Of a DNA stretch of 32,333 nucleotides, positions 7,188 through 14,564 are shown piece after piece. The notes beneath the pieces are model-generated. The model ran no database searches. It was not told the DNA's origin and was given only the letters and a program-made list of their open reading frames with translations. Source of the stretch: Alkalibacterium indicireducens (GTDB lineage: Bacteria > Bacillota > Bacilli > Lactobacillales > Carnobacteriaceae_A); NCBI RefSeq assembly GCF_039522005.1, contig NZ_BAAADA010000132.1, positions 1 through 32,333 on the forward strand. Direction: 5' to 3'. The stretch's first letter is position 1, and each line of letters opens with the position of its first letter. The translations under genes and the position numbers were made by a program.

Positions 7188-8243
7188 TTACTTGTTTCGT
7201 CTTGTATTAAGCTCAAGACGGTCCTTGTGACGTCTGATACCCAGCTGAATTACTTCTTCAATCAGATCTTCATAAGGCAGACCCGTTTTTGCCCATACTC
7301 TAGGATACATGCTGTTGTTCGTAAACCCAGGGAAAGTGTTGACTTCATTGACGTAGACTTCTCCATCTTCAGTAAGGAAGAAATCGACACGAGACACCCC
7401 AGTGCCATCGATAGCGTGAAAGGCACGCGCTGCCAGCTCCCTCAGCTTTTTGGTCAACTCATCTGAAATATCTGAAGGGACCTGTCTAATCACTTCCTGG
7501 TTCAGGTATTTGTCTTCATAGTCATAAAAAGGCTTATGCTTGATAAGTTCACCTGGAACTGATGTATGAATGTCTTCATTGCCTAAGACAGCTACTTCGA
7601 TTTCTCTCGCTTTGACGCCTTTTTCCACGACGATTCTTGTATCGTATTCGAATGCGAGTTCGATCGCCTCTTTTAACTTGGTTTCTTCAAGCACTCGGGT
7701 AATACCCACGCTTGATCCCAGATTGGCCGGCTTGACAAACATCGGGAAGCCTAGATACTGAATCAGATCGTCCTTGACTTTATCAGGATCAACTTTCCAG
7801 TCAGTCAGTTTTACCTCATTGTAAGGCAGGATTGGCAGGCCTGCTTCTTTAAATACACTTTTACTGATGATTTTATCCATACCGACAGCACTTGCAAGCA
7901 CGCCAGCTCCTACATAAGGAATGTCGAACACTTCAAAGAGTCCTTGGACCGTCCCATCTTCACCATTCGGGCCGTGAAGCACCGGGAAAGCTACCGATTC
8001 ACCTTCCATCATTTCAATGAAATTGAACGGCTGTTTCTTGGCGATCTGATTCATTTCTTTCACTTCAGGAATATCATCTTTGCTGTTCACATTTCCAGCC
8101 TTGTACCACTGACCTTCCCTTGTGATATAAACCGGTATGACTGTGTAATGATCATAATATATTTTCTGTAAAATCGAGTAAGCGGATTTGATGGATACTT
8201 CATGTTCCGCACTCTTTCCTCCATAGATCAGATAAAGTTTCAT
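7188..8243 (-). CDS. ddl: D-alanine--D-alanine ligase
   Basis: A 351-residue ATP-grasp ligase. Visible motifs are YGGKSAEHEVSIKSA at the N-terminus, LHGPNGEDGTVQG, the ATP-grasp segment VKPANLGSSVGI, the loop FYDYEDKYL, and VNEVNTFPGFT near the end. The tyrosine in DYEDKY is the residue usual in D-Ala-D-Ala ligases, where D-lactate-specific (vancomycin-resistant) enzymes of Leuconostoc type carry Phe, so a normal D-Ala-D-Ala product is predicted. AGGAGG precedes the ATG at 8243. It is first in a ddl-murF operon whose promoter lies next to an unusual palindrome. Confidence 0.97.
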   Translation of the reverse strand: MKLYLIYGGKSAEHEVSIKSAYSILQKIYYDHYTVIPVYITREGQWYKAGNVNSKDDIPEVKEMNQIAKKQPFNFIEMMEGESVAFPVLHGPNGEDGTVQGLFEVFDIPYVGAGVLASAVGMDKIISKSVFKEAGLPILPYNEVKLTDWKVDPDKVKDDLIQYLGFPMFVKPANLGSSVGITRVLEETKLKEAIELAFEYDTRIVVEKGVKAREIEVAVLGNEDIHTSVPGELIKHKPFYDYEDKYLNQEVIRQVPSDISDELTKKLRELAARAFHAIDGTGVSRVDFFLTEDGEVYVNEVNTFPGFTNNSMYPRVWAKTGLPYEDLIEEVIQLGIRRHKDRLELNTRRNK

Positions 8244-8302
8244 TCGTTTCCTCCTGTATTAAGCTGATAGTTTATTACATAGGCAAAACAGAATCTAATC
8301 CC

Positions 8303-8330
8303 ATTTTAGCATATTTTCCCGCAGCAACAA
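8303..8330 (-). promoter_or_regulatory. Promoter of ddl-murF
   Basis: TTGTTG (8325-8330) and TAAAAT (8303-8308) are 16 nt apart on the minus strand, and TGC before the -10 makes it an extended -10 promoter. Confidence 0.55.
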
Positions 8331-8360
8331 TATAATTGGGTATCGGATACCAATTATATT
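8329..8360. repeat. 32-bp near-perfect palindrome at the ddl promoter
   Basis: Arms AATATAATTGGGTATC and GGATACCAATTATATT pair over about 15 bp with one bulge. The palindrome touches the -35 hexamer of the ddl promoter and lies between it and the rpmE2 terminator. It has no T-run and is AT-rich, so it looks more like a binding site or cruciform than a terminator. Confidence 0.6.
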
Positions 8361-8370
8361 TTGGGCAAAG

Positions 8371-8397
8371 AAAAAAGCCCTGACTAGCCAGAGCTTT
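8371..8397 (-). terminator. Terminator of rpmE2
   Basis: On the minus strand AAAGCTCTG and CAGGGCTTT pair around a 6-nt loop and are followed by a T-run, just after the rpmE2 stop. Confidence 0.85.
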
Positions 8398-8404
8398 AAA
8401 CCGA

Positions 8405-8659
8405 TTATTCTTCGTCTGCAAGACCGTATTTCTTGTTGAAACGGTCGATACGTCCATCTGCCTGAGCAAATTTCTGACGTCCAGTGTAGAACGGATGAGA
8501 GTCAGATGTAACCTCCATACGGATAAGCGGATACTCTTTTCCATCTTCCCATTCAACTGTTTCGTTTGATGTTGTAGTAGACCCTGACATGAATTTAAAT
8601 CCTGTCGTTGTGTCCATGAACACTACTTGACGATATTCTGGATGAATTCCTTGTTTCAT
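8405..8659 (-). CDS. rpmE2: Ribosomal protein bL31, type B
   Basis: An 84-residue ribosomal protein bL31 of the 50S subunit. It begins MKQGIHPEYRQVVFMDTTTG and contains SDSHPFYTGRQKF, both signatures of L31 type B. There is no cysteine anywhere, so it is the zinc-independent (C-) form rather than the zinc-ribbon form. AAGGAG lies 11 nt before the ATG at 8659; an upstream in-frame GTG at 8671 overlaps this site and is not preferred. It follows murA-rho, as in many Bacilli, but has its own leader and promoter. Confidence 0.95.
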   Translation of the reverse strand: MKQGIHPEYRQVVFMDTTTGFKFMSGSTTTSNETVEWEDGKEYPLIRMEVTSDSHPFYTGRQKFAQADGRIDRFNKKYGLADEE

Positions 8660-8720
8660 ATCTTTTTTCACTCCTTCATGCCATGAAACCTCTGCGGTTC
8701 CATAGTTATCTTAATCCTTT
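8660..8720 (-). promoter_or_regulatory. Hairpin leader upstream of rpmE2
   Basis: On the minus strand ATGGAACC and GGTTTCAT pair around a 5-nt loop (one G-U), ending 6 nt before the AAGGAG of rpmE2. Autogenous leaders upstream of L31 genes have been proposed in Firmicutes; whether this matches a described motif cannot be judged here. Confidence 0.45.
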
Positions 8721-8772
8721 AAGTCAGCGACTGGGTGATCAGCGCTAGGCACTGGTCTCCTTCATCGGCTTG

Positions 8773-8778
8773 ATTATA
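8773..8778 (-). promoter_or_regulatory. Candidate -10 element for rpmE2
   Basis: A perfect TATAAT on the minus strand about 115 nt upstream of rpmE2. No good -35 hexamer is seen at 16-18 nt, so the call is moderate. Confidence 0.4.
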
Positions 8779-8858
8779 TATGCAACACTAGACATAGTAA
8801 CATATCCTGCCGTCTGTTGCAATGGAATGTCCCATTTTTCTGCGCATTATTTAGATGA

Positions 8859-10115
8859 TTACTGCTTAAGTACTTTTTCTACAAAGGCGGCATTCTTCCC
8901 GTAACGTCTCAATGTCTTGATGAACTGATCCGTATACTCCAGTGAATCATTGCGCATCCCTCTACGCAGTTTGTAGACCGCTTCGTATTCTTCTTTGGAA
9001 AGAAGCATTTCTTCCTTACGGGTACTTGATTTTTTAATGTCGATTGCCGGATAGATGCGTCGCTCAGCCAGTTCTCGGGACAGATGGATTTCCATGTTAC
9101 CCGTTCCTTTGAACTCTTCATAAATGACATCGTCCATTCGGCTTCCAGTATCCACTAATGCTGTTGCGACAATCGTCATGCTGCCGCCTTCTTCAACATT
9201 ACGGGCAGACCCGAAGAAACGCTTTGGTCTGTAGAGAGCTGCAGGATCGATCCCACCTGAAAGCGTACGCCCACTTGGCTGTTCCACAAGATTGTATGCT
9301 CTAGCCAGACGTGTGATGCTGTCCATAAGGATAACTACATCCTGCTTGTCCTCAACCAGTCGTCTTGCACGTTCGAGAACCAGTTCGCTCACTTTGACGT
9401 GGTTCTGCGGCTGCTGATCAAATGTCGAATGAACGACTTCTCCATCGATGCTCCGTTCCAGATCGGTTACCTCTTCGGGGCGTTCATCGATAAGCAGGAC
9501 AATCAGTTCAACTTCCGGATGATTTGCCTTTATTCCGTTGGCAATTTCTTTGAGCAATGTCGTCTTCCCTACCTTAGGCGGTGCGACAATCAGTCCTCTC
9601 TGTCCGAACCCGATCGGAGCCACGAGATCGATCATTCGTGCAGACAGTTCGTTCTCGGATGATTCAAGGTTGATTCGACGATCCGGATACAACGGTGTAA
9701 GGGCCGGGAAGTGAGGGCGTTCTCTAGCTTCTTCAGGATTCTTTCCATTGACCAGTTTGACGTTCATCAGTCCGTAGTGCCGTTCTCCCGCTTTAGGCGG
9801 ACGCGCTGTACCGGTGATTTTATCTCCATTTCTCAAGCTGAAACGCGTCATCTGAGAGGCTGAAATATAAATATCTTCGTTACTATGAGAGTAATTGATC
9901 GGACGTAAAAAACCAAAGTCCTGGCTGTTGATTTTATCGAGCACCCCGCTGACCTGGAAATACCCCTGCTTTTCTTCCTGCGCGCGAATAACAGCCAGAG
10001 AGAGTTCCTTTTTGTTCATCTGACTGTAATAAGGTATTTTCAATCGCTTAGCGTGCTCATAAATCTCTTTTAAAGTCATGTTCTGTAAATCACTGAAAGT
10101 TAAAAAATTTGCCAC
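8859..10115 (-). CDS. rho: Transcription termination factor Rho
   Basis: A 418-residue RNA-dependent hexameric ATPase. The N-terminal Rho helix-extended-helix part (MTLKEIYEHAKRLKIPYYSQM) is followed by the cold-shock-like RNA-binding domain (DFGFLRPINYSHSNEDIYIS, about 66-85), Walker A VAPPKVGKTTLL (about 177-188), Walker B VILMDSITRLARAYN and the Q-loop PSGRTLSGGID. Length is normal, without the large N-terminal insertion of high-GC species. The start is GTG at 10115 with AGGGGA 9 nt upstream. It begins 26 nt after the murA stop, so the two are probably co-transcribed, the usual order in Bacilli. Confidence 0.97.
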   Translation of the reverse strand: MANFLTFSDLQNMTLKEIYEHAKRLKIPYYSQMNKKELSLAVIRAQEEKQGYFQVSGVLDKINSQDFGFLRPINYSHSNEDIYISASQMTRFSLRNGDKITGTARPPKAGERHYGLMNVKLVNGKNPEEARERPHFPALTPLYPDRRINLESSENELSARMIDLVAPIGFGQRGLIVAPPKVGKTTLLKEIANGIKANHPEVELIVLLIDERPEEVTDLERSIDGEVVHSTFDQQPQNHVKVSELVLERARRLVEDKQDVVILMDSITRLARAYNLVEQPSGRTLSGGIDPAALYRPKRFFGSARNVEEGGSMTIVATALVDTGSRMDDVIYEEFKGTGNMEIHLSRELAERRIYPAIDIKKSSTRKEEMLLSKEEYEAVYKLRRGMRNDSLEYTDQFIKTLRRYGKNAAFVEKVLKQ

Positions 10116-10141
10116 TCGTCCCTATCCCCTATTCCTATAAT

Positions 10142-11413
10142 TTAATCGCCACTCTCTTCCATGTAAATGTCTGCGCCAAGAGCGGTCAATTTTTCTACAA
10201 TATGATCATATCCTCTAAGAATATTATCTACTCCGCCAATGGTCGTCTGTCCTTCAGCAATCAGACCGGCTACTACAAGACAAGCTCCGGCTCTCAAATC
10301 ACTGGCTTTGACTTCGGTTCCTTCAAGATGTGTGCCGCCTTCGATTAGGATGACATCACTTTCCACACGAGCCTTAGCACCCATACGGTTCAGTTCCGGA
10401 ATGTGCTTGATGCGTTTCGGATAAATCGTATCCACGATCATCGATTCACCTTGCGCCATCATAAGCAGAGGTGTAAACGGCTGCTGCAAGTCGGTCGCAA
10501 AACCAGGATAAGGCAGTGTCTTTATAGAAACACCTCTCAGATTCCCTTCCGGCTTGGTGATACGAACGTAATCTTCCCCAATTTCAAGAGGCACGCCCAT
10601 TTCTTCCATTTTTGCGATCAAACTTTCCAGATGCTCGACAATGACGTTGCGGATAACGACATCTTTCCCTTTTGCCGCAGCCATGATCAAGTACGTGCCT
10701 GCTTCGATGCGGTCAGGAATTACAGTGTGACGGCATCCATGCATCTCTTCGACACCATCTATACGGATAATGTCTGTTCCTGCTCCACGTACTTTTGCCC
10801 CCATATTATTTAGAAGCGTCGCTACATCAATGATTTCAGGTTCACGCGCAGCGTTTTCGATGATCGTTCTGCCTTTAGCTTTTACTGCTGCCAGCATGAC
10901 ATTGATCGTTGCTCCAATGGACACGACGTCGAAGTAGACACGCGCCGCCTGGAGACCATCTTCATCTGTCTTGAGATACATTGCACCCATTTCATTGTCA
11001 ACAGTAGCACCCAAGGCTCTGAACCCTTTCAGGTGCTGGTCGATTGGACGCGGACCAAGGAAGCATCCACCAGGAAGACCCACGACGCCTTGTCCGAACT
11101 TAGTAAGTAACGCGCCCATAAAATAATAAGACGCTCTTAAGCTTTTGATTTTACCCGTAGGCATGGGAACCGATACCATCTCTGTAGGATCTACTGTCAG
11201 AGTTGTGCCTTCAAAGTGCGTTTTTACATTCATGTCATTAAGGATTTCGATGAGCGAGTGGACGTCTGCAATGTTTGGTACGCCTTCCAGCGTAACAGGT
11301 GAATCAGCAAGAATTGACGCTGGGATCAGCGCTACTGTGCTGTTCTTTGCTCCTGAAATCGTTACTTCCCCGGATAAGTCATGTCCACCATTTACGATTA
11401 ATTTTTGTGTCAT
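10142..11413 (-). CDS. murA: UDP-N-acetylglucosamine 1-carboxyvinyltransferase
   Basis: A 423-residue EPSP-synthase-fold enzyme that transfers enolpyruvate from PEP to UDP-GlcNAc, the first committed step of peptidoglycan synthesis. Lys23-Asn24 lie in SGAKNSTVALIP, and the catalytic cysteine is Cys117 in GGCFLGPRPIDQHLKGF, so fosfomycin sensitivity is expected. LRAGACLVVAGLIAEG near the C-terminus carries the conserved Arg. The position ahead of rho corresponds to the second paralogue (MurZ/MurAB/MurA2) of low-GC Gram-positives. The ATG at 11413 follows GAGG. No clear promoter is visible upstream, so read-through from bioY is possible. Confidence 0.95.
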   Translation of the reverse strand: MTQKLIVNGGHDLSGEVTISGAKNSTVALIPASILADSPVTLEGVPNIADVHSLIEILNDMNVKTHFEGTTLTVDPTEMVSVPMPTGKIKSLRASYYFMGALLTKFGQGVVGLPGGCFLGPRPIDQHLKGFRALGATVDNEMGAMYLKTDEDGLQAARVYFDVVSIGATINVMLAAVKAKGRTIIENAAREPEIIDVATLLNNMGAKVRGAGTDIIRIDGVEEMHGCRHTVIPDRIEAGTYLIMAAAKGKDVVIRNVIVEHLESLIAKMEEMGVPLEIGEDYVRITKPEGNLRGVSIKTLPYPGFATDLQQPFTPLLMMAQGESMIVDTIYPKRIKHIPELNRMGAKARVESDVILIEGGTHLEGTEVKASDLRAGACLVVAGLIAEGQTTIGGVDNILRGYDHIVEKLTALGADIYMEESGD

Positions 11414-11505
11414 TATAAGTCCTCACTTTTGTTTATACGATTATTGGTTGTCTGAAGTTCTCTATTTGTACTATTAAGTCATTCTACTTTTCAAAGTCGG
11501 ACTGC

Positions 11506-12066
11506 TTACAGTTTAACGATACGCCTTGCGAATGGCAAGCTGGACAGTCTGTCATATAAGGCGATAGCCAGTAGCATTTTAAGCGCATCAATAGGAAGAA
11601 AGACCGTCAGATTCATGCTGACAATGCTCACAAGTGAAATCGGTGAGTCAAGTACGGCATTCATAAGAATATACTGGTAGCTCATACCTGTTATATACAG
11701 TACGACTAATCCCAGGCTCATGATCCCTGTCATTTCCCATTTATTTCTCTGTTTCTTTAATCCTGACCCGACTATCCATGCGACAGCCAGTGCTCCCGCG
11801 ATATAACCGAAAGACGGAGAAAGAATACTTCCCATGCCCCCGCTTCCCCCAGCAAATACAGGCATTCCGATCAATCCCATAACGATATACAAAATAATCG
11901 TCATCAGACCTTTGACTGGTCCTAATAACGCCGGAATAAATAAAAAGAAGAATACTTGTAAAGTGATTGGGATAACTCCAATTGGTAAGACGACAATTGA
12001 AGAGACAGCAAGGAGTGCTGCGGATAAGGCTATTTGAGTAAGGTCATGTGCAGATGGTTTTTTCAT
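11506..12066 (-). CDS. bioY: Biotin ECF transporter S-component BioY
   Basis: A 186-residue membrane protein with about six hydrophobic segments. LPIGVIPITLQVFFFLFIPALLG and MPVFAGGSGGMGSILSPSFGYIAG correspond to the BioY signature (usually GSGGIG-xLxGPTGGYLxG; here the PTGG part is PSFG). It binds biotin and pairs with the shared ECF module, which is not encoded nearby. The ATG at 12066 has only a weak AGG upstream, and a small inverted repeat (ACTAA/TTAGT, 12075-12092) overlaps this region; a BirA-type operator cannot be claimed. The gene sits in an accessory block between murA and fba. The altered motif leaves a little room for another S-component specificity. Confidence 0.8.
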   Translation of the reverse strand: MKKPSAHDLTQIALSAALLAVSSIVVLPIGVIPITLQVFFFLFIPALLGPVKGLMTIILYIVMGLIGMPVFAGGSGGMGSILSPSFGYIAGALAVAWIVGSGLKKQRNKWEMTGIMSLGLVVLYITGMSYQYILMNAVLDSPISLVSIVSMNLTVFLPIDALKMLLAIALYDRLSSLPFARRIVKL

Positions 12067-12252
12067 TTCTTTAACCTACTAACATTTCATTTAGTTTATA
12101 GTGAACTACTAATTAAGATGGTTTCTATCATCAGAAGTTCATTTGCATTTTCTTGTAATGCGAACGGTTAGCATGTGACGACGTGAACAATGCTTTAGAA
12201 TATACAGTTGCCCACACTCATAATCATACAGGGTTTACTTTTTTTTTCAACA

Positions 12253-12289
12253 TAAAAATACAGAACACTAACTATTGTTAATGTTCTGT
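12253..12289 (-). terminator. Terminator of the monooxygenase/FMN reductase operon
   Basis: ACAGAACA/TGTTCTGT with an inner TTAAC/GTTAG pair and a 4-nt loop, followed by ATTTTTAT on the minus strand, just after the FMN reductase stop. Confidence 0.8.
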
Positions 12290-12305
12290 AAGATTTTATT
12301 CACTT

Positions 12306-12872
12306 TTAAAACCCATATTGTTCTTCTTTAATGCGTCTGGCTTCTTTATACGTCTCGGCAAGAACCATTGTGTCTTCCACTAGACGTTCGATTCTAAATA
12401 CCGCATCCTCATTGACAATTTCCTTACGGTAGAAGTCTCTTTCTTCCATGAAGGTATAGGTCTGAACAATTTGAGCCTTCATATAAGCAAGGATCGGTTT
12501 GAGCTGTGTTTCAGCAATCAGGTAATGTTTGGCAGATCCCGCTGTCACCAGTATGCCTGCTGTTTTGTCTCTCAGCCCGTCTTGAGGAAGAAAATCGAAC
12601 ACGTTTTTCAGAGAGCCGGGAATGGATGCCTGAAAGATAGGTGTCCCGATGAGGATGATGTCAGACGCCATAATCGTCTCGGTCACGACTTTCGTGTCTC
12701 CTTTATATTCTCTGAAGTCCCGTCCATCACTGAAAACCAGCTCAAAATCAGCCAGATCCAGAAGGGTAACCTCATGATCAGGATAGTTTCGTTCAATGAT
12801 ATCTTTTGTATAGTTCATCGCTGTTCTCGTTTTAGACCCGATCGTCGAGCCGGATAGCAGGGTAATATTCAC
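12306..12872 (-). CDS. NADPH-dependent FMN reductase
   Basis: A flavodoxin-fold flavoprotein of 188 residues. The phosphate-binding loop is LLSGSTIGSKTRTAMNY at the N-terminus, and ILIGTPIFQASIPGSLKNVFDFLP (about 75-98) is the isoalloxazine-contact motif of SsuE/MsuE-type reductases. It reduces FMN with NAD(P)H, and its partner is very probably the adjacent luciferase-like monooxygenase. The stop codon of that gene lies inside this gene's Shine-Dalgarno (TAAGGAG). GTG at 12872 is 8 nt from AAGGAG and is preferred over the GTG at 12881, which nearly touches it. Substrate of the pair is unknown. Confidence 0.85.
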   Translation of the reverse strand: MNITLLSGSTIGSKTRTAMNYTKDIIERNYPDHEVTLLDLADFELVFSDGRDFREYKGDTKVVTETIMASDIILIGTPIFQASIPGSLKNVFDFLPQDGLRDKTAGILVTAGSAKHYLIAETQLKPILAYMKAQIVQTYTFMEERDFYRKEIVNEDAVFRIERLVEDTMVLAETYKEARRIKEEQYGF

Positions 12873-12884
12873 TCTAGTCACTCC

Positions 12885-13955
12885 TTATGCTTTCGCTTTG
12901 GCTGTATGCTTTTTGACTGCCGGTAAAATCTCATTTCCTATCAACTCTATATTTCGCATGATCTTATCAAACGGCACGCCGCCGAAATCCATTTGAGCGA
13001 TATAGCGCTGGTGATTGAATGTCTCATGCTGGTAAAGGATTTTCTCGATGATCTCCTGGGGGCTGCCGACGTTCATGATATTTTTTAGATGAGCACCTTG
13101 GGCAAATGCTTGCTTAGGGAAACCACGTCCATTTGTCAGCTTCATGCCTTCGTTGATATGCGGGTAATATTCTTTCAATGCCTGTTGCGTCGTGTCCGCT
13201 GCATAAAAGAAGCCAGCTGTCGCAACAGGAAATTCTGATGAATCCTGGCCAAGACTTTCAAGTGTTTCTCTATAGGCATCAATCGGACGCTTGAATACAG
13301 ACGCTGGTCCTCCTAGCATCGCTTGGTACATCGGCACGCCCTGATAAGCAGCTTTCATTGCACTGGCCGGTGTGCCACCGACAGCACGCCATATCGGCAG
13401 GCTTCCATTAAGCGGACGTGGAAGAATATGCGCATCCCTTAGTGGTTGACGAAATTCTCCTTCCCAGTTGACGACTTCTTCTTTATTTATTTGTAGCAGA
13501 AGTTCAAATTTCTCTTCAAACAGTTCTTCATAATCATGCAGATCATATCCTAAAAGCTCGAACAAGCCTACACGGGAAGCTCGTCCCGCTACGATTTCTG
13601 CCCGACCACCTGAAATCAGATCGATCGTGGCAAAGTCTTCGTAGACTCTCACCGGGTCAGACGTACTGATGATTGTGGATGAACTGCTCACTTTAATTTT
13701 TTCTGTCGCTTGGGCGATTGCCGACAGAACAACCGAGTGCGCCTGCGTAATGAAGTGATCCTGATGGCTTTCTCCTACGCTGATCAGGTCAATGCCTGCT
13801 TCTTCTGCCAGCTTAGCCATTTCAATGATTTCCTGCAGCCGCTGCTGAGGCGAAATCCGTTTGTCTATATGCGGGTTCTTTAAATGGTCACCTAAAGTAT
13901 ACAAGCCGAACTCCAGGCCTTTGCTGTCATCGATTCGGTATTGTTTAAAACTCAT
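12885..13955 (-). CDS. LLM-class flavin-dependent oxidoreductase (luciferase-like monooxygenase)
   Basis: A 356-residue TIM-barrel bacterial-luciferase-family protein. Typical segments are FGLYTLGDHLKNP at the N-terminus, ISVGESHQDHF, STSDPVRVYEDFATIDLISGGRAEIVAGRAS (about 96-126) and PLPIWRAVGG-type flavin contacts. Such enzymes use FMNH2 supplied by a reductase, here the next gene, with 12 nt between stop and start. Substrates in the family range from alkanesulfonates to cyclic ketones, and none can be inferred here. The ATG at 13955 has a modest AAGAG. The pair lies in the block between murA and fba and has its own promoter and structured leader. Confidence 0.85.
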   Translation of the reverse strand: MSFKQYRIDDSKGLEFGLYTLGDHLKNPHIDKRISPQQRLQEIIEMAKLAEEAGIDLISVGESHQDHFITQAHSVVLSAIAQATEKIKVSSSSTIISTSDPVRVYEDFATIDLISGGRAEIVAGRASRVGLFELLGYDLHDYEELFEEKFELLLQINKEEVVNWEGEFRQPLRDAHILPRPLNGSLPIWRAVGGTPASAMKAAYQGVPMYQAMLGGPASVFKRPIDAYRETLESLGQDSSEFPVATAGFFYAADTTQQALKEYYPHINEGMKLTNGRGFPKQAFAQGAHLKNIMNVGSPQEIIEKILYQHETFNHQRYIAQMDFGGVPFDKIMRNIELIGNEILPAVKKHTAKAKA

Positions 13956-13979
13956 GTCATCACTCTTTTCGTTTAAATT

Positions 13980-14068
13980 TCAGTCGGTGCTTCGACTTTT
14001 ACTGGGGGATCTCATTCAGATTCGGCGGGCAGAGGATATCATAACCTCATTTTTCCCCGCCCAATCGA
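13980..14068 (-). promoter_or_regulatory. Structured leader of the monooxygenase operon
   Basis: A GC-rich stem, GATTGGGCGGG with CCCGCCGAATC (one mismatch, 14019-14066), encloses an inner GAGG/CCTC pair; nearer the gene AGTCG/CGACT forms a small hairpin. No T-run follows. I could not match it to FMN, SAM or T-box consensus sequences. Confidence 0.4.
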
Positions 14069-14143
14069 GTTGTTCTAGTTTCAGTAGCAGCAATCCAGTC
14101 TTTCTAATGACTTATGTGTGCTCTACTTCACCTTCTGTTACAC

Positions 14144-14172
14144 AGTATACACCATAAGCTAACTTATAGTAA
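14144..14172 (-). promoter_or_regulatory. Promoter of the monooxygenase operon
   Basis: TTACTA (14167-14172) and TATACT (14144-14149) are 17 nt apart on the minus strand, about 190 nt upstream of the monooxygenase start. Confidence 0.5.
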
Positions 14173-14244
14173 GTCTTTTATCTCTAATTCGTATGTTTTT
14201 TTGCCGTCTTGGTTTCGTATGTTATCCTTTAAGGGCTTTTAAAG

Positions 14245-14270
14245 TGGAAAACGGTCGGTCGAGCCGACCG
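14245..14270 (-). terminator. GC-rich hairpin ending the NERD transcript
   Basis: CGGTCGG and CCGACCG form a perfect 7-bp stem with a 5-nt loop. On the minus strand TTTTCC follows, so it may terminate transcripts from the NERD gene after they have passed the hairpin array. The short T-run makes it moderate. Confidence 0.5.
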
Positions 14271-14348
14271 CTTCATTATTTTGAACTGTCTGGTTTGTGG
14301 AGGTTCTATCGTTTTTGGGTGGTTTTCTCTCTGTTTGTCCTACTATTG

Positions 14349-14532
14349 CCCACTCAATAGCATGGTTCTGTTGAGTGGGTAGTAATCAGCAATCTTTTTA
14401 CCACTCAAATCCAAATCGATTTTGACTGGGCACTAATTTGTCATTTATGACCCACTCGTTAGTCCAGATTCACTGAGTGGGCAATAGTATGATATTTATT
14501 CCCCACTCAAAGACAAAATCTATCTGAGTGGG
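14349..14532. repeat. Tandem array of four CCCACTC/GAGTGGG palindromes, ~51-bp period
   Basis: Four units with left arms at 14349, 14401, 14451 and 14502 and right arms ending at 14379, 14430, 14481 and 14532. Arms are CCCACTCA-like and TGAGTGGG-like (8-9 bp); unit 2 has one internal mismatch and unit 3 a G-T pair. Loops of 11-15 nt are unrelated to each other, but the 20-21-nt linkers resemble one another (for example CACTAATTTGTCATTTATGA and CAATAGTATGATATTTATTC). The array lies 32 bp downstream of the NERD gene. It has no CRISPR-like direct-repeat organisation. Confidence 0.85.
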
Positions 14533-14537
14533 CGTAT

Positions 14538-14559
14538 GTAATCGTCCTATGACGATTAC
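14538..14559. repeat. Perfect 9-bp hairpin just after the NERD gene
   Basis: GTAATCGTC and GACGATTAC pair around a 4-nt loop, 5 bp downstream of the NERD stop and 5 bp before the palindrome array. No T-run on the minus strand, so not a standard terminator. Confidence 0.6.
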
Positions 14560-14564
14560 ACTCC

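Noticed and set aside
12067..12110. BirA operator upstream of bioY
   Set aside because: Only a GGTTAA half-site and a short ACTAA/TTAGT dyad are seen; the two half-sites and spacing of a BirA operator are not present.
13980..14068. FMN riboswitch upstream of the flavin monooxygenase
   Set aside because: The conserved FMN-aptamer strings are absent on both strands.
14349..14532. CRISPR array
   Set aside because: The repeated parts are short inverted arms around loops at a 51-bp period, not 25-37-bp direct repeats, and there are no cas genes.
14349..14532. Series of intrinsic terminators
   Set aside because: None of the four palindromes is followed by a T-run on either strand, and the equal spacing would be unexplained.
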